NCBI GenBank assembly: GCA_002067895.1
Contig: MVRE01000013.1
Coordinates: 62,001 to 126,000, forward strand
Reading direction: 5' to 3'
Length of the DNA stretch: 64,000 bases
From: Methanoregula sp. PtaU1.Bin051
Lineage (GTDB): Archaea; Halobacteriota; Methanomicrobia; Methanomicrobiales; Methanospirillaceae
The notes beneath the pieces were generated by a model, which made no database searches, was not told the DNA's origin, and saw only the letters and a list, made by a program, of their open reading frames with translations. This document shows positions 25,301 to 33,482 of this stretch, piece after piece. Each line of letters begins with the position of its first letter. The first letter of the stretch is position 1. Position numbers and translations under genes: made by a program.

Positions 25301-26864
25301 CCTGACGTTTTCGTTCCGTGATATCGAGGAGGGAAGCAATGCTTTTGGTCGTTCCGGGGATGAGGTCGATACTCAATAAGATATACCGGATCCCGCCGGA
25401 CCGCCCCCTGAAACGGAACTCATATTGCTTGAGGGCATGCTCCGGATCGGCTCTTCTGAGCCGGTGCTGCGCGAGCATCCTGTCGAGATCTTCGGGAACG
25501 ACAAACTCCATCCACTTCCTTTTTCCCTCGACCTCTTCTTTTGAATAGCCGCTCTGGCGTGCAAATTCCGAATTTGCAAGGCTGATCGTCCCGTCATTCT
25601 CGATCAGGATCATCGCAGTGCCGGTCGTTTCAAAGACCGTGCGGTACTTCTGCTCGCTTTCCCGGATCTCTCTCTCCGCTCTCCTGTTCTCGGTGATATC
25701 GATGATGATGCCGCGGAGCCCGGCAATCCGGCCGTTAACGACAACCGGAGACATATAGATGGACACGGGAAACGTGCTGCCGTCTTTTCGCAGGGCCGTA
25801 TATTCTCTCGTCAGTTCGGCCTGGCAGGTCCCCTTAAGCACATCGCTTACGGCCTTTTTCGCCCGCTCCCTGTCCTCCGGAGCGACCATATCAAGGATGG
25901 CAAGGCCCTTTGCGAAGTCTTCCCGGCTGTACCCGAACATGGTAAATGCGATCCGGTTCGCGTATGTCAGCACTCCTCCTGCATCCGCTTCGAAGATACC
26001 CTGCGGCAGCAGGTCCGTAAGCTCGCGGAACTTTCTCTCACTCTCAAAGAGTGCCCCCTCAGCCTTTTTCCTCTCCGTGATATCCCGGATCGATTCAATG
26101 GCACCGACAACATTCCCCCTGGTATCGAAAAGCGGCGAGGCTGTGAACCAGAGTACAGCCCCTCTGCCGTTATTGAAATGGGGAATTGTGATCTCGGAGA
26201 AGAGCCTTTCCCCCTCTCTATTGATAAACGGGTATTTCGCAATAATACCGGGATCATCGCGGAGTACAAAATCGATTAAAACAGGACGCCGCTTATGATA
26301 AAACGGGATCGCGTATTCATAATCTCCTTTTCCGAGTATCTGGTCTGATGCAACCCCCGTCATCTTCTCCATGGCCTTATTCCACGCGATCACGACTCCC
26401 TTCGTATCGATTGCAAACGTCGCGTCAGGCAGGAAGTTGATGATATCCGTCTCGCGGCGTTCATAGTCGCGGATACGTGCCTCGGCTCTTCTCTGGAGGA
26501 CGGCTTTCTGGACCTTGTGGGCGAGCTCGGTGAACTGGGCTTTTGGCTCCCCCCCCTTCTGGAGGTAGAAATCGGCCCCTTCGTTTAAGGCCTGGATGAC
26601 GATCTCCTCGCGGCCGCGGCCGGTGAAGATGATGAACGGGATGTTATTACCGGAAGCCCTTACGCTTTTCAAAAAGTCGATGCCGTCCATATCCGGCATC
26701 ATATAGTCGGAGATGATGGCGTCATACTGCCCCGATTCAATGGCTTTGAGCGCCTCAGGGGCCGAGGTCACAGTTTCAACGCGGAACCCGCCGTACTTCT
26801 CGAGGAACAGCTTGCCTACCTGAAGCAGTCCCGGCTCATCGTCAACATAAAGGACAGAGATCAT
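22311..26864 (-). CDS. Large cytoplasmic histidine kinase: REC-3 PAS-GAF-5 PAS-kinase
   Basis: The protein has 1517 residues and no membrane helix. REC comes first (D8/D9, D53). Three PAS domains follow (about 140-510), then one GAF (about 530-690), then five PAS (about 700-1290), most closing with a DITERK-type linker. The kinase dimerisation box SITRHDVANQV carries the phospho-acceptor His. The ATPase has FFNLIDNAVRHG, VEDNGVGIP and GFGLFLAREI. It integrates several intracellular signals, such as redox or small ligands, and its REC may take phosphate from another kinase. No response regulator is adjacent, so partners are elsewhere. Confidence 0.9.
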   Translation of the reverse strand: MISVLYVDDEPGLLQVGKLFLEKYGGFRVETVTSAPEALKAIESGQYDAIISDYMMPDMDGIDFLKSVRASGNNIPFIIFTGRGREEIVIQALNEGADFYLQKGGEPKAQFTELAHKVQKAVLQRRAEARIRDYERRETDIINFLPDATFAIDTKGVVIAWNKAMEKMTGVASDQILGKGDYEYAIPFYHKRRPVLIDFVLRDDPGIIAKYPFINREGERLFSEITIPHFNNGRGAVLWFTASPLFDTRGNVVGAIESIRDITERKKAEGALFESERKFRELTDLLPQGIFEADAGGVLTYANRIAFTMFGYSREDFAKGLAILDMVAPEDRERAKKAVSDVLKGTCQAELTREYTALRKDGSTFPVSIYMSPVVVNGRIAGLRGIIIDITENRRAEREIRESEQKYRTVFETTGTAMILIENDGTISLANSEFARQSGYSKEEVEGKRKWMEFVVPEDLDRMLAQHRLRRADPEHALKQYEFRFRGRSGGIRYILLSIDLIPGTTKSIASLLDITERKRQERVLKTQLELGLALQEIRDLNEALAACLSAAIETSGMDAGGIYLVDEQTGSVDLAVARNLSDEFVQSVSHYPAGSPNAEMVMAGKPIYIEFHKIGISHTPVQEREGIKAIAIIPITYGGRVIACMNVASHVFDDVPASARIPLETIATQIGAAIERIRSEQSLAESEQQYRNVVEDQTEFISRFLPDGTHVFVNEAYCRYFGMERDKILNHRFRPEIPAEDRERVKKFFESLTPDHPVDIIEHCIRMPDGTIRWQRWSDRAIFDAAGSVIEYQSVGRDVTERKAAEKALSESEQRNAAILAAMPDLIFILSRDGTYLDFQVQDKNLLAVPPDQIIGKNILSAGFDAETVKTILQAIAAAIDTGTLQQVEYELKVPRGIRRFEARLVRLDATRVIGIVRDITRMKAAEEALKASEQKYRDLINLAQEGIWVVDTEGVTTFVNQNMAGMLGYTTEEMIGSHMFRFMDGAGREIARRNFPKYEKGLQERVEFEFIRKDGTPIYTSVSNSSIFDQSGRYTGTLAVISDITERKRAEKDLRESRERFRRIFEDSPLGIAIVSPDFRFQMVNRQFCGMLKYSEDELLARSFTDITHPDHLTTDLVESRKIYTGEREVYKTEKRYVKKDGSILWASLTASPVKDDTGTVLYTIALIEDITERKHAEEKLIAASQEYQDLLDNIQDVYYRSDNEGRLVRISRSMSVLLGYGDASEIIGRNIADEFYVNPADRKTFLEDLIRTGKVTNYKVQLKKKDGTPVWVSVNSHLWYNPDGSAGGVEGSFRDVTDLIRAEDAIREANKKINLLTSITRHDVANQVSILQGYTEIALMKKPEPAIADLLAKIRAAGSAISHQIEFTKTYQELGMHAPDWYRVSGLIARQRPAGVTVSCTCDAEIFADPMLEKVFFNLIDNAVRHGERVTAISVSCAQGEEGLVITVEDNGVGIPLDRKDKIFGKGYGKNTGFGLFLAREILAITGISIHETGVFGKGARFELHVPKEAFRFR

Positions 26865-27059
26865 AGCGTGAGGTAATCCTGAAGATCCCGATCCAATCAG
26901 TACCCAAATCCTTGCTGAGACTCATATTCTGGTATAATCCCTTAATTATCTTTGCTGATGCAAGACATACCGACAGATGCCCCTTCTGTCATTCCTGCAC
27001 AGGATTCACTGCAGCGACAGCATGGCTGAAAACGGAATCGTTAAGGAAATCAGCCACTC

Positions 27060-27407
27060 ATGGTACAAACCGGAATGATACGTGTGTTTGATCATCACTC
27101 GGCCACAGGTTACCGGGAGTCGCTGCCCGGGATATCCCAGAAGACACTGGTTCACGGGAAGAACACGCTGATGGCGGAATTCCGGTTACAGAAAGAATCC
27201 GTGCTCCCCCGGCACTCCCACCCCCACGAGCAGACCGGGTATCTCGTATCCGGGCACATGACGCTTCATATCGGGGACGAGGAAGCGAAGATCCGGCCCG
27301 GAGACAGCTGGAACATCCCCTCCGGCATGGAACACGGGGCAGAAGTCCACGAGGACTCTGTAGCAATTGAAGTCTTTTACCCGGTCCGTGATGACTACCT
27401 GTGTTGA
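27060..27407 (+). CDS. Cupin_2 protein
   Basis: The protein has 115 residues. A single double-stranded beta-helix has the cupin motif 1 (PRHSHPHEQTGYLVSGHMTL), with metal ligands His, His, Glu and His, and motif 2 (PGDSWNIPSGMEHGAEV). A mononuclear metal site is therefore complete. The substrate is unknown; related small cupins bind sugars, auxin-like acids or act as isomerases. A poly-T terminator follows. Confidence 0.8.
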   Translation: MVQTGMIRVFDHHSATGYRESLPGISQKTLVHGKNTLMAEFRLQKESVLPRHSHPHEQTGYLVSGHMTLHIGDEEAKIRPGDSWNIPSGMEHGAEVHEDSVAIEVFYPVRDDYLC

Positions 27408-27410
27408 GAA

Positions 27411-27425
27411 ACAATACGTTTTTTT
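27411..27425 (+). terminator. Poly-T terminator
   Basis: The sequence acaatacg followed by seven T comes directly after the cupin stop, identical in its core to the terminator at 5131. Confidence 0.5.
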
Positions 27426-27445
27426 AACCTTCGCTATGCGGATGG

Positions 27446-27459
27446 CATTATATTAATAA
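27446..27459 (+). promoter_or_regulatory. TATA box for the membrane PAS gene
   Basis: The sequence cattatattaataa is centred about 28 bases before ATG 27481, suggesting a leaderless transcript. Confidence 0.5.
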
Positions 27460-27480
27460 ATACGACGGGCATTCATTATC

Positions 27481-28443
27481 ATGGAAACGGAATCTGTCGG
27501 GAATTTTTTCACCAATCCCTTAAAGTATACAGTCCTTATCCTTCTCTCGCTGGTTGCGATCTTTCTTACCCTCTACTGCCTGACACAGGATATCCAGGTT
27601 GTTTTTACGCATTTCTTCTATGTTCCGGTTATCATTGCTGCCTACTGGTTCAAAAAGAAAGGGATCCTGTATGCGGTCCTCATCAGCGGTTTTTACCTTG
27701 CCTGCGTGTACCTCCTGGCACCGTCCGACACGCCAGCTCTCCTTGCAGCTGCAAGCAGGGCAATCGTATTCATCGGCATCGCCATTGTCATTGCCCTCTT
27801 CTCGGAGATGTTGGCCCGGCACCAGCAGGAACTTGCCGTTTCTGAGGAAAAGTTCCGGGGGATCTGGGAGCACATCCAGGCAGGCATCGTCCTCGTCGAC
27901 TGGGATACGCACAGGATCCTTGCCGCAAATCCCGAGGCCGAGCGGCTGACTGGTTATACGGAAAAGGAAATGGTCGGCCACGTCTGCCACCGGTTCATCT
28001 GTCCTGCTCTCGAAGGGAAGTGCCCGATCAGCGATCTTGGGATGCACATGGACCATGCAGAAAGGGCACTTCTGAACAAAAACGGCGCATCGGTCCCTAT
28101 CTTAAAAACCGTCACCGTCATGACGGTCGAGAGGAAGAAATACCTTGTCGAGAACTTTGTCGACATCTCTGCCTTAAAAGATGCCGAGAATGCACTGATC
28201 GCCTATATCCGCGAGGCAACGCTTCGGATCCGGAACCCGGTGGAACTCGTGCGGGACAATCTTGACGATATCCGGGAGCAGGTCGTGGCAGGGCAGGTTG
28301 CAAAGGAGCATATCGCAACAGCGATTGCCGTCCAGGCAAAGAACATGGACGGGATCGTAAGCAACCTTGGCGAACTCGAGAAAGCCATTGCCGAGAAACG
28401 TCGGGAGATCCCCGATGCGCTCCGCGACTACCTGAAACGGTGA
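27481..28443 (+). CDS. Membrane PAS sensor without a kinase domain
   Basis: The protein has 320 residues. The N-terminal 110 residues form four or five helices and resemble those of the kinase at 30987 (FTHFFYVPVIIAAYW here, TPHLFYIPIIIAAFF there). A PAS domain (about 115-235) contains an unusual Cys set, CHRFICPALEGKCPISD, which may bind metal or sense redox. The last 85 residues are helical and lack ATPase boxes. It probably signals through the downstream protein at 28453, which starts 9 bases later. Confidence 0.75.
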   Translation: METESVGNFFTNPLKYTVLILLSLVAIFLTLYCLTQDIQVVFTHFFYVPVIIAAYWFKKKGILYAVLISGFYLACVYLLAPSDTPALLAAASRAIVFIGIAIVIALFSEMLARHQQELAVSEEKFRGIWEHIQAGIVLVDWDTHRILAANPEAERLTGYTEKEMVGHVCHRFICPALEGKCPISDLGMHMDHAERALLNKNGASVPILKTVTVMTVERKKYLVENFVDISALKDAENALIAYIREATLRIRNPVELVRDNLDDIREQVVAGQVAKEHIATAIAVQAKNMDGIVSNLGELEKAIAEKRREIPDALRDYLKR

Positions 28444-28452
28444 AGGTGACGA

Positions 28453-29013
28453 ATGGTCGGGTTCGAAGTGAAGGAAGATGAAAAACGGATCTTTCTCGCC
28501 CTTTCGCCATCGAAACGGTACCGCGACAACGTGCTTACCATCGTAAAAGAGATCCAGAAGAAGGGACTGCGGATCATTTTCATCAGCATCAACCAGCCCT
28601 CGGCATTCATCACCGGACTTTTCGAAAAGAACGGGATTGACATGTCAACGATATTTTTCATCGACGGGATTACCCGTTATGCGGGGGGACCGATAACGGC
28701 AGATCCCGGCACCTGCCGGTTCGTCAGCAAGCCCGGGGACTTAACCGCGATGAGCATGGCTGTTACAGACATCTTAAAGATGGAGAACGTGGGACGCACC
28801 GTCATATTCCTCGACTCAGTCAATGCAATGCTCATCTATACCAGTTCGGTGGACCTTTCCAAGTTCATCCATTTTGTTATCAGCAAACTGCGGATCCTCA
28901 ATATATCCGGTATATTCCTTGCCGTCGAAAAAGGACTGGATCCCGTCCTCATGTCCCAGCTCATGACATTTGCTGACGAGTTGATCGAATTTCCCGATGA
29001 TCAGAATCCCTGA
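28453..29013 (+). CDS. KaiC/RAD55-like protein lacking the P-loop
   Basis: The protein has 186 residues. Its strand order and motifs (LRIIFISINQPS, then RTVIFLDSVNAMLIY as a Walker B-like strand, then SGIFLAVEKG) recall the archaeal RAD55/KaiC-related DUF835/DUF7504 group. No GxxxxGK(S/T) Walker A is present, so ATP hydrolysis is unlikely. It is in an operon with the PAS membrane sensor 9 bases upstream, so it may be the output partner of that sensor. Confidence 0.65.
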   Translation: MVGFEVKEDEKRIFLALSPSKRYRDNVLTIVKEIQKKGLRIIFISINQPSAFITGLFEKNGIDMSTIFFIDGITRYAGGPITADPGTCRFVSKPGDLTAMSMAVTDILKMENVGRTVIFLDSVNAMLIYTSSVDLSKFIHFVISKLRILNISGIFLAVEKGLDPVLMSQLMTFADELIEFPDDQNP

Positions 29014-29070
29014 TCCGGAAAACCGGGTCGGAAAAATGATTTTATGAAAACCCGGGCAGTCTTTGCCGTT

Positions 29071-30243
29071 TTATCCGATAAGGAAATACAGGACCAGGAT
29101 CGCTGCCGTTGAGAGAGCCCCGGTGCCGGCAATTGCGCGGGACCGGATGCCGGTCTCAGAGATCCACGAGCTTAAGCAGAAAAAGATGTAGGGGATAAGC
29201 GTTGTTATCACCGAGACGCTTGCCAGCAGTTCAAAGTGGTTGGATACGAAGAGGAGCATGATGCAGGCACCACAACTTGCGACAAGAGCGACTGTCGGCG
29301 TGCCCCGTGTCCCAAGACCGGACAGGTACGGCAGTGAGTGGCGGGCCGAGATGTCCTGAAGCACGCGTGACGTCGCGATGATATACGCATTTAATGCCGA
29401 GAGCATGGCGATGATGCCGATGATGGCGACAATCGGACCGGAGGAGGAAAATATCAGACCGGCTGCCGTAGCGAGCGGTGCCGGGGAGGCAGCGAGAGGC
29501 CCGATACCGATACTGCCGATGAGCGCGATGTTGAGGAGGAGGTAAACCGAGGTCACGATGATCATGACGAGGAGCAGCGACCGGCGGATGAGGGAGATAT
29601 TCTTTGTCTCTTCGACAGGTATCGCGCTGATCTCAAAGCCGGTGAACGGCCAGTACACGATAATCACTGTAGCGATGATGGATCCTGCTCCGACAGGTGC
29701 TGCCGGCATGAAGTTCTCAGGCCGTATGTAGGGAAGGAGTAAGATGGTGATAATGACGAGGGGAACAGTCTTTAAAACGGTCAGCACAATCTCGGTCTTT
29801 CCGGAAAGGGAGATCCCGATGATATTGATTACGCAGAAGAGGACGAGTATTGCGATCTCAAGGGGGAAGGTCTCACGGATCCCGAGGTGCATGAGATACT
29901 GGCCAATCCCCGATGCGATCGTTGCAATACCGAAGGTCGATGAGACAAGATATAGGATGATGACGGGCAGCGCGATCCGGTTCCCGAACACCGATGAAAA
30001 GAGACCGAAGAAGCTGCCGGTCTCCTTGAACCGCGACGAAATACCGGCAAGGGAGAGGAGCACACAGGAGGCGGAGACGGCAACGATAACCCATGCAACA
30101 AGCGATACCGGCCCGGATATCCGTGCGGCTATGCCCGGGACAACAAAGATGCCCGAGCCGATCGTCCCGCCGACCCCAAGGCTTACGAGTTCGATGAGGC
30201 CGAGGGACTTGCGGAAGGATCGGGACTGCTGGAGATCGGGCAT
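29071..30243 (-). CDS. APC-family amino acid permease
   Basis: The protein has 390 residues with 11-12 hydrophobic helices. The start matches APC transporters, with GVGGTIGSGIFVVPG in helix 1, which binds the substrate amino and carboxyl groups. A PFTGFEISAIPVEETKN segment forms helix 6 and its following loop. It is slightly shorter than the usual 430-470 residues but looks complete. It imports or exchanges an amino acid across the membrane. It stands alone and is divergent from the nitroreductase gene. Confidence 0.85.
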   Translation of the reverse strand: MPDLQQSRSFRKSLGLIELVSLGVGGTIGSGIFVVPGIAARISGPVSLVAWVIVAVSASCVLLSLAGISSRFKETGSFFGLFSSVFGNRIALPVIILYLVSSTFGIATIASGIGQYLMHLGIRETFPLEIAILVLFCVINIIGISLSGKTEIVLTVLKTVPLVIITILLLPYIRPENFMPAAPVGAGSIIATVIIVYWPFTGFEISAIPVEETKNISLIRRSLLLVMIIVTSVYLLLNIALIGSIGIGPLAASPAPLATAAGLIFSSSGPIVAIIGIIAMLSALNAYIIATSRVLQDISARHSLPYLSGLGTRGTPTVALVASCGACIMLLFVSNHFELLASVSVITTLIPYIFFCLSSWISETGIRSRAIAGTGALSTAAILVLYFLIG

Positions 30244-30390
30244 GGACTGATCTTCCTGATCGTAAGCCGGTGTATGTCATGGACGGGGTTAAATGTTCAG
30301 GTATTTGCGTCCAGCGGGAAACCGCATATGCAAAAGAACCTTTATGAACCGGGCAGTTAATTCCCCATCATCAGCACAGGTAGTGAAACG

Positions 30391-30990
30391 ATGCAGTTTG
30401 CGGAATGCGTTATGCGGAGATATGCAGCAAAGAAGTTTGACGGCCGGACACTGCCCGAGGGAAAAGTGCACGAATTGTTAAAGCTCGTGCGGTTTGCCCC
30501 GTCTGCCCTCAATCTCCAGCCCTGGAAGATCAAAGTGATCACGGATAAAAAACTGAAGGAGGAACTACGTGCGGCATCATTTGATCAGGAGCAGGTAACA
30601 ACGTGCTCGCACCTGCTGGTCTTCTGCGCCGACTCTGACTATGACAGCCTGATTGTTCGGCTTGGAAAGCTGATGAGGGACAATAAAGTACCCGAAGAGA
30701 CCGTAAGCATGGTGACCAGCATGGCGACCGGCTTTGTTGCGGGAATGTCGAAGGAGCAGCGGGCCGCGTGGTCGCAGGCGCAGACTTACCTTGCGCTCGG
30801 GAATGCGCTGAACGGAGCAAAGGCTCTCGGGTTCGACTCCTGCCCTATGGGCGGGTTCGACCCGGCCGCATATTCGAAGATCCTAAAGCTCCCGTCCAAC
30901 ATCGCGCCGGTGATGCTCTGCCCGATCGGGTTTGCAGCGGACAAGCCGGGGCCTAAGATCCGGCATCCCCTCAGCGAGATCGTGTTTTAG
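30391..30990 (+). CDS. Nitroreductase-family flavoprotein
   Basis: The protein has 199 residues. It begins with a RRYAAKKFDGR motif, then RFAPSALNLQPWKI (FMN-binding strand), and has MGGFDP and a closing PVMLCPIGFAADKP, as in NfsB/Frm2-like reductases. It is an FMN-dependent NAD(P)H oxidoreductase; the natural substrate is unknown. Its last four bases overlap the convergent kinase gene. Confidence 0.88.
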   Translation: MQFAECVMRRYAAKKFDGRTLPEGKVHELLKLVRFAPSALNLQPWKIKVITDKKLKEELRAASFDQEQVTTCSHLLVFCADSDYDSLIVRLGKLMRDNKVPEETVSMVTSMATGFVAGMSKEQRAAWSQAQTYLALGNALNGAKALGFDSCPMGGFDPAAYSKILKLPSNIAPVMLCPIGFAADKPGPKIRHPLSEIVF

Positions 30991-32360
30991 GAAAAACGGT
31001 ACCCGCCTTTCGGGACGGTGATCTCGAACCGCACCCCGGATCCGGGCTCGCCGTTCTCGGCAATGGTGATTCCGGTAATCGCGAGGATCTCCTGCGAGAG
31101 GAAGAGGCCGAGGCCGGTGTGCTTGCCGAACCCTCTCTGGAATAATTTTTTCTTGTCCTCGTACGAGATCTCGACACCGTTGTCCCGGTAGGTGATGACA
31201 AGCCCCGCCTCTGTTTCAAGGGAAGAAAACTCCAACCTCGTAACCCGTTCGCCGTGGCGCAGCGAGTTCTCCATGAGGTTGAAAAACACCTTAACAATCA
31301 GGGGGTCGGCATAGATCCAGATACCTTCAACCGTCACCGTAAGATCAACAGCAGCGAGATTGAGTTGTCCCGCCGCCTCGCGGATCACCGCTCCCATGTC
31401 ATGCCATTTCGGTTCGTTTACCCCGATGTCCTGGTAAAATTTCGTGAACTCGATCTGCCGCTGGATGGTTGCTGCGGCCTTGTCTTCTTTCTCGATGTAA
31501 TCCTCAAATTTCGTCCCCTTCAAATCATCTTTTGAGAGTTCAAGGTAAGTCCGCAGCCCCATAATCTGGTTTAAAATGTCGTGGCGGGTGATGGAAGATA
31601 GCATATTCAGTTTTTTCAGGGCGCTTCGGAGCGCCTCTTCGGCCCGCCGCTGGTCCGTGATATCGTGGATAACCCCCTCAAAACCCAGGACTTCTCCACT
31701 GGCATTCCGGTAGAGATGACTGCTCGTTGTCACGTGCCGGATCGAGCCGTCACGGGTCCTCAGCCTGATCGGATACGCGTTTACTGATCCTTTTTCCCGG
31801 ATAACAGCGAGCAGTTTTTCATATTCCGCATTATCGGCATACAACTGCGCGATGTCCTGCCCGATAATCAGATTAACCGAATCATAGCCGGCAAGTTGTG
31901 CAGCGGACGGGCTGAGCATCGTGATCTTCCCATCAAGGTCCGTCCGGTAGAAAATATCCTGCATCTTCTCGATGATCGCCCGGTATTTCTCCTCGCTCTC
32001 GCGCAGCGCGATCTCACGTTCCGAAACCTGCTGCGAAAGGTAGGAGACAACGGCTGCAATGATGACAAACACGATACACCGCGCGCCAGCCGATACAATA
32101 TCGGGGCTGTTATCCGGCCGTACGGCAATGACCATCAGTAAATAAGCTACCGAAAGAACGATGGCAAAGAGAACCCCCCGGCGGGGATAGAAAAAGGCGG
32201 CGATGATGATCGGGATGTAGAAGAGGTGAGGGGTGACGATCGAAACATCCCTTAACAGGCCGTAAAGATTGGCTGTAAAAACGATGATAAGGCTGATGCT
32301 GATGAGGGCCAGGGGGGCATTCGGGTGCTCGCGGATCCGTGTGATGAACGAGTGCGCCAT
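30987..32360 (-). CDS. Membrane PAS histidine kinase
   Basis: The protein has 457 residues. A four- or five-helix N-terminal domain (about 15-115) resembles that of the sensor at 27481. One PAS follows (about 125-245), ending DITDQRRAEE. The dimerisation box SSITRHDILNQIM holds the phospho-acceptor His, and the ATPase has FFNLMENSLRHG, YRDNGVEISYEDK and GLGLFLSQEI. The G1 box ends VEIS rather than VGIP. The membrane part has almost no outside loops, so it may sense the membrane or a small hydrophobic signal. Confidence 0.88.
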   Translation of the reverse strand: MAHSFITRIREHPNAPLALISISLIIVFTANLYGLLRDVSIVTPHLFYIPIIIAAFFYPRRGVLFAIVLSVAYLLMVIAVRPDNSPDIVSAGARCIVFVIIAAVVSYLSQQVSEREIALRESEEKYRAIIEKMQDIFYRTDLDGKITMLSPSAAQLAGYDSVNLIIGQDIAQLYADNAEYEKLLAVIREKGSVNAYPIRLRTRDGSIRHVTTSSHLYRNASGEVLGFEGVIHDITDQRRAEEALRSALKKLNMLSSITRHDILNQIMGLRTYLELSKDDLKGTKFEDYIEKEDKAAATIQRQIEFTKFYQDIGVNEPKWHDMGAVIREAAGQLNLAAVDLTVTVEGIWIYADPLIVKVFFNLMENSLRHGERVTRLEFSSLETEAGLVITYRDNGVEISYEDKKKLFQRGFGKHTGLGLFLSQEILAITGITIAENGEPGSGVRFEITVPKGGYRFS

Positions 32361-32479
32361 AGCAGGACAAATCTTCCCCTGAATTAATCCCTTAACTCCG
32401 GATAGGAGTGCAGAAGTTAAATAATATCAGGATGGGTTTTTACGGCACCGGTTGCATTCACGCGCCCGGGCCGCCCTCC

Positions 32480-32548
32480 TTATTCTGGCACAGCGATCCT
32501 GAATTGCACACCGGATGCAGTGGAGTACTGTTTACGAAACCGGGAATG
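32480..32548 (-). pseudogene. Short relic of a histidine kinase C-terminus
   Basis: Ending at a TAA (32480-32482), the minus strand reads STASGVQFRIAVPE, matching the end of the ATPase fold in the nearby kinases (GSGVRFEITVPKG). No more of the kinase is visible upstream. The remainder of 32361-32624 shows nothing else. Confidence 0.35.
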
Positions 32549-32624
32549 AAAATAAAAAAGTGTCACAGGATCCCGGAATTCTGACCTTCAGATGCCGGTT
32601 TTTTTAAAAAATATGAACGAAAAA

Positions 32625-33120
32625 TCAGTAACCCGCCTTCCAGATGACCAGCAGCACGATCATTGCAACGGGGAGAAGGAGATCGAACCAGACAACAGAG
32701 CCGGCATTGTACGGCGATACGTTCCTGTTTTTCCGGATATCAAGCACATGGCCGATGCCCATGAAAAAGAGCATGATCGATGCACCGATGATCGTAGCGA
32801 TGAGAAAATTGTCCCGGATGAAGAACGAGAGGACGCCCAGCACGCCGAACGCGGCATCGGCGGCGGCAACCTCTTTCTGGAACGGGCTTTTCGGCTGCCA
32901 GCCGATCTTTTTTGCAGTTTTTTCAGCGGCCGGCCCGTACCAGTGCATAAACCCGGCAAGGATGCCCTGGAACCCGATATCGAACAGCAGGACATATGCA
33001 AGGACAGCTTCGGGAATCCGGGGTCCCGAACAGGACGATATCGGCACCTGCACAAAGCAGGGCGACAATAAGGAAGAACACTGCAAAATGATCCCGTATC
33101 TTTTCGCCGATGTCGGTCAT
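32625..33120 (-). pseudogene. DUF6790-type membrane protein gene with a one-base frameshift
   Basis: From ATG 33120 the frame reads MTDIGEKIRDHFAVFF and a first membrane helix up to ADIVLFG. It then shifts at a run of four G (33020-33023, CCCC on the coding strand). One C fewer would join RIPEAVLAYVLLFDIG, GWQPKSPFQKEVAAADAAFG and two further helices. Joined, the protein is about 164 residues with four helices, a paralogue of the one at 5266. The downstream part has no good start of its own. The single lesion in a homopolymer could also be a read error. Confidence 0.65.
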
Positions 33121-33310
33121 ATCCGCACTCCAACAGAGTATCGGCTTTCTGGTGTTATGTATTTCCGTGCCGGAAATATTTGCCCGGAATGCACTTCCGG
33201 AAAAAGACGGAAATGGTGCTGGAAAATTAACAAAATTAAAAAACTCGAACAAACCTGACGGTTTCTTCTCATTCTCAAATCGCGCTTTACGGGATTTTCG
33301 GAAAAGAAAA

Positions 33311-33384
33311 CGGGCCTGAAGGGATTTGAACCCTTGACCTGCGGATTAAGAGTCCGCCGCTATGCCGAACTAAGCTACAGACCC
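33311..33384 (-). tRNA. tRNA-Lys (anticodon CTT)
   Basis: The minus strand folds as a complete cloverleaf. The acceptor stem GGGTCTG pairs with CAGGCCC (one G-U). The D-arm contains TAGCTTAGTTCGGCATAG. The anticodon stem GCGGA/TCCGC encloses CTCTTAA with anticodon CTT. The T-loop is GTTCAAATC. The discriminator is G, no CCA is encoded and there is no intron. Confidence 0.95.
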
Positions 33385-33482
33385 AGTTGACCTAAATAGT
33401 TGGTCAATGCCGGGGAATAAAGGTTTCGAGAAAACGGCCCGCGGCAATCCCTTAATATGCTGGACGACGACATCTCTGTACC

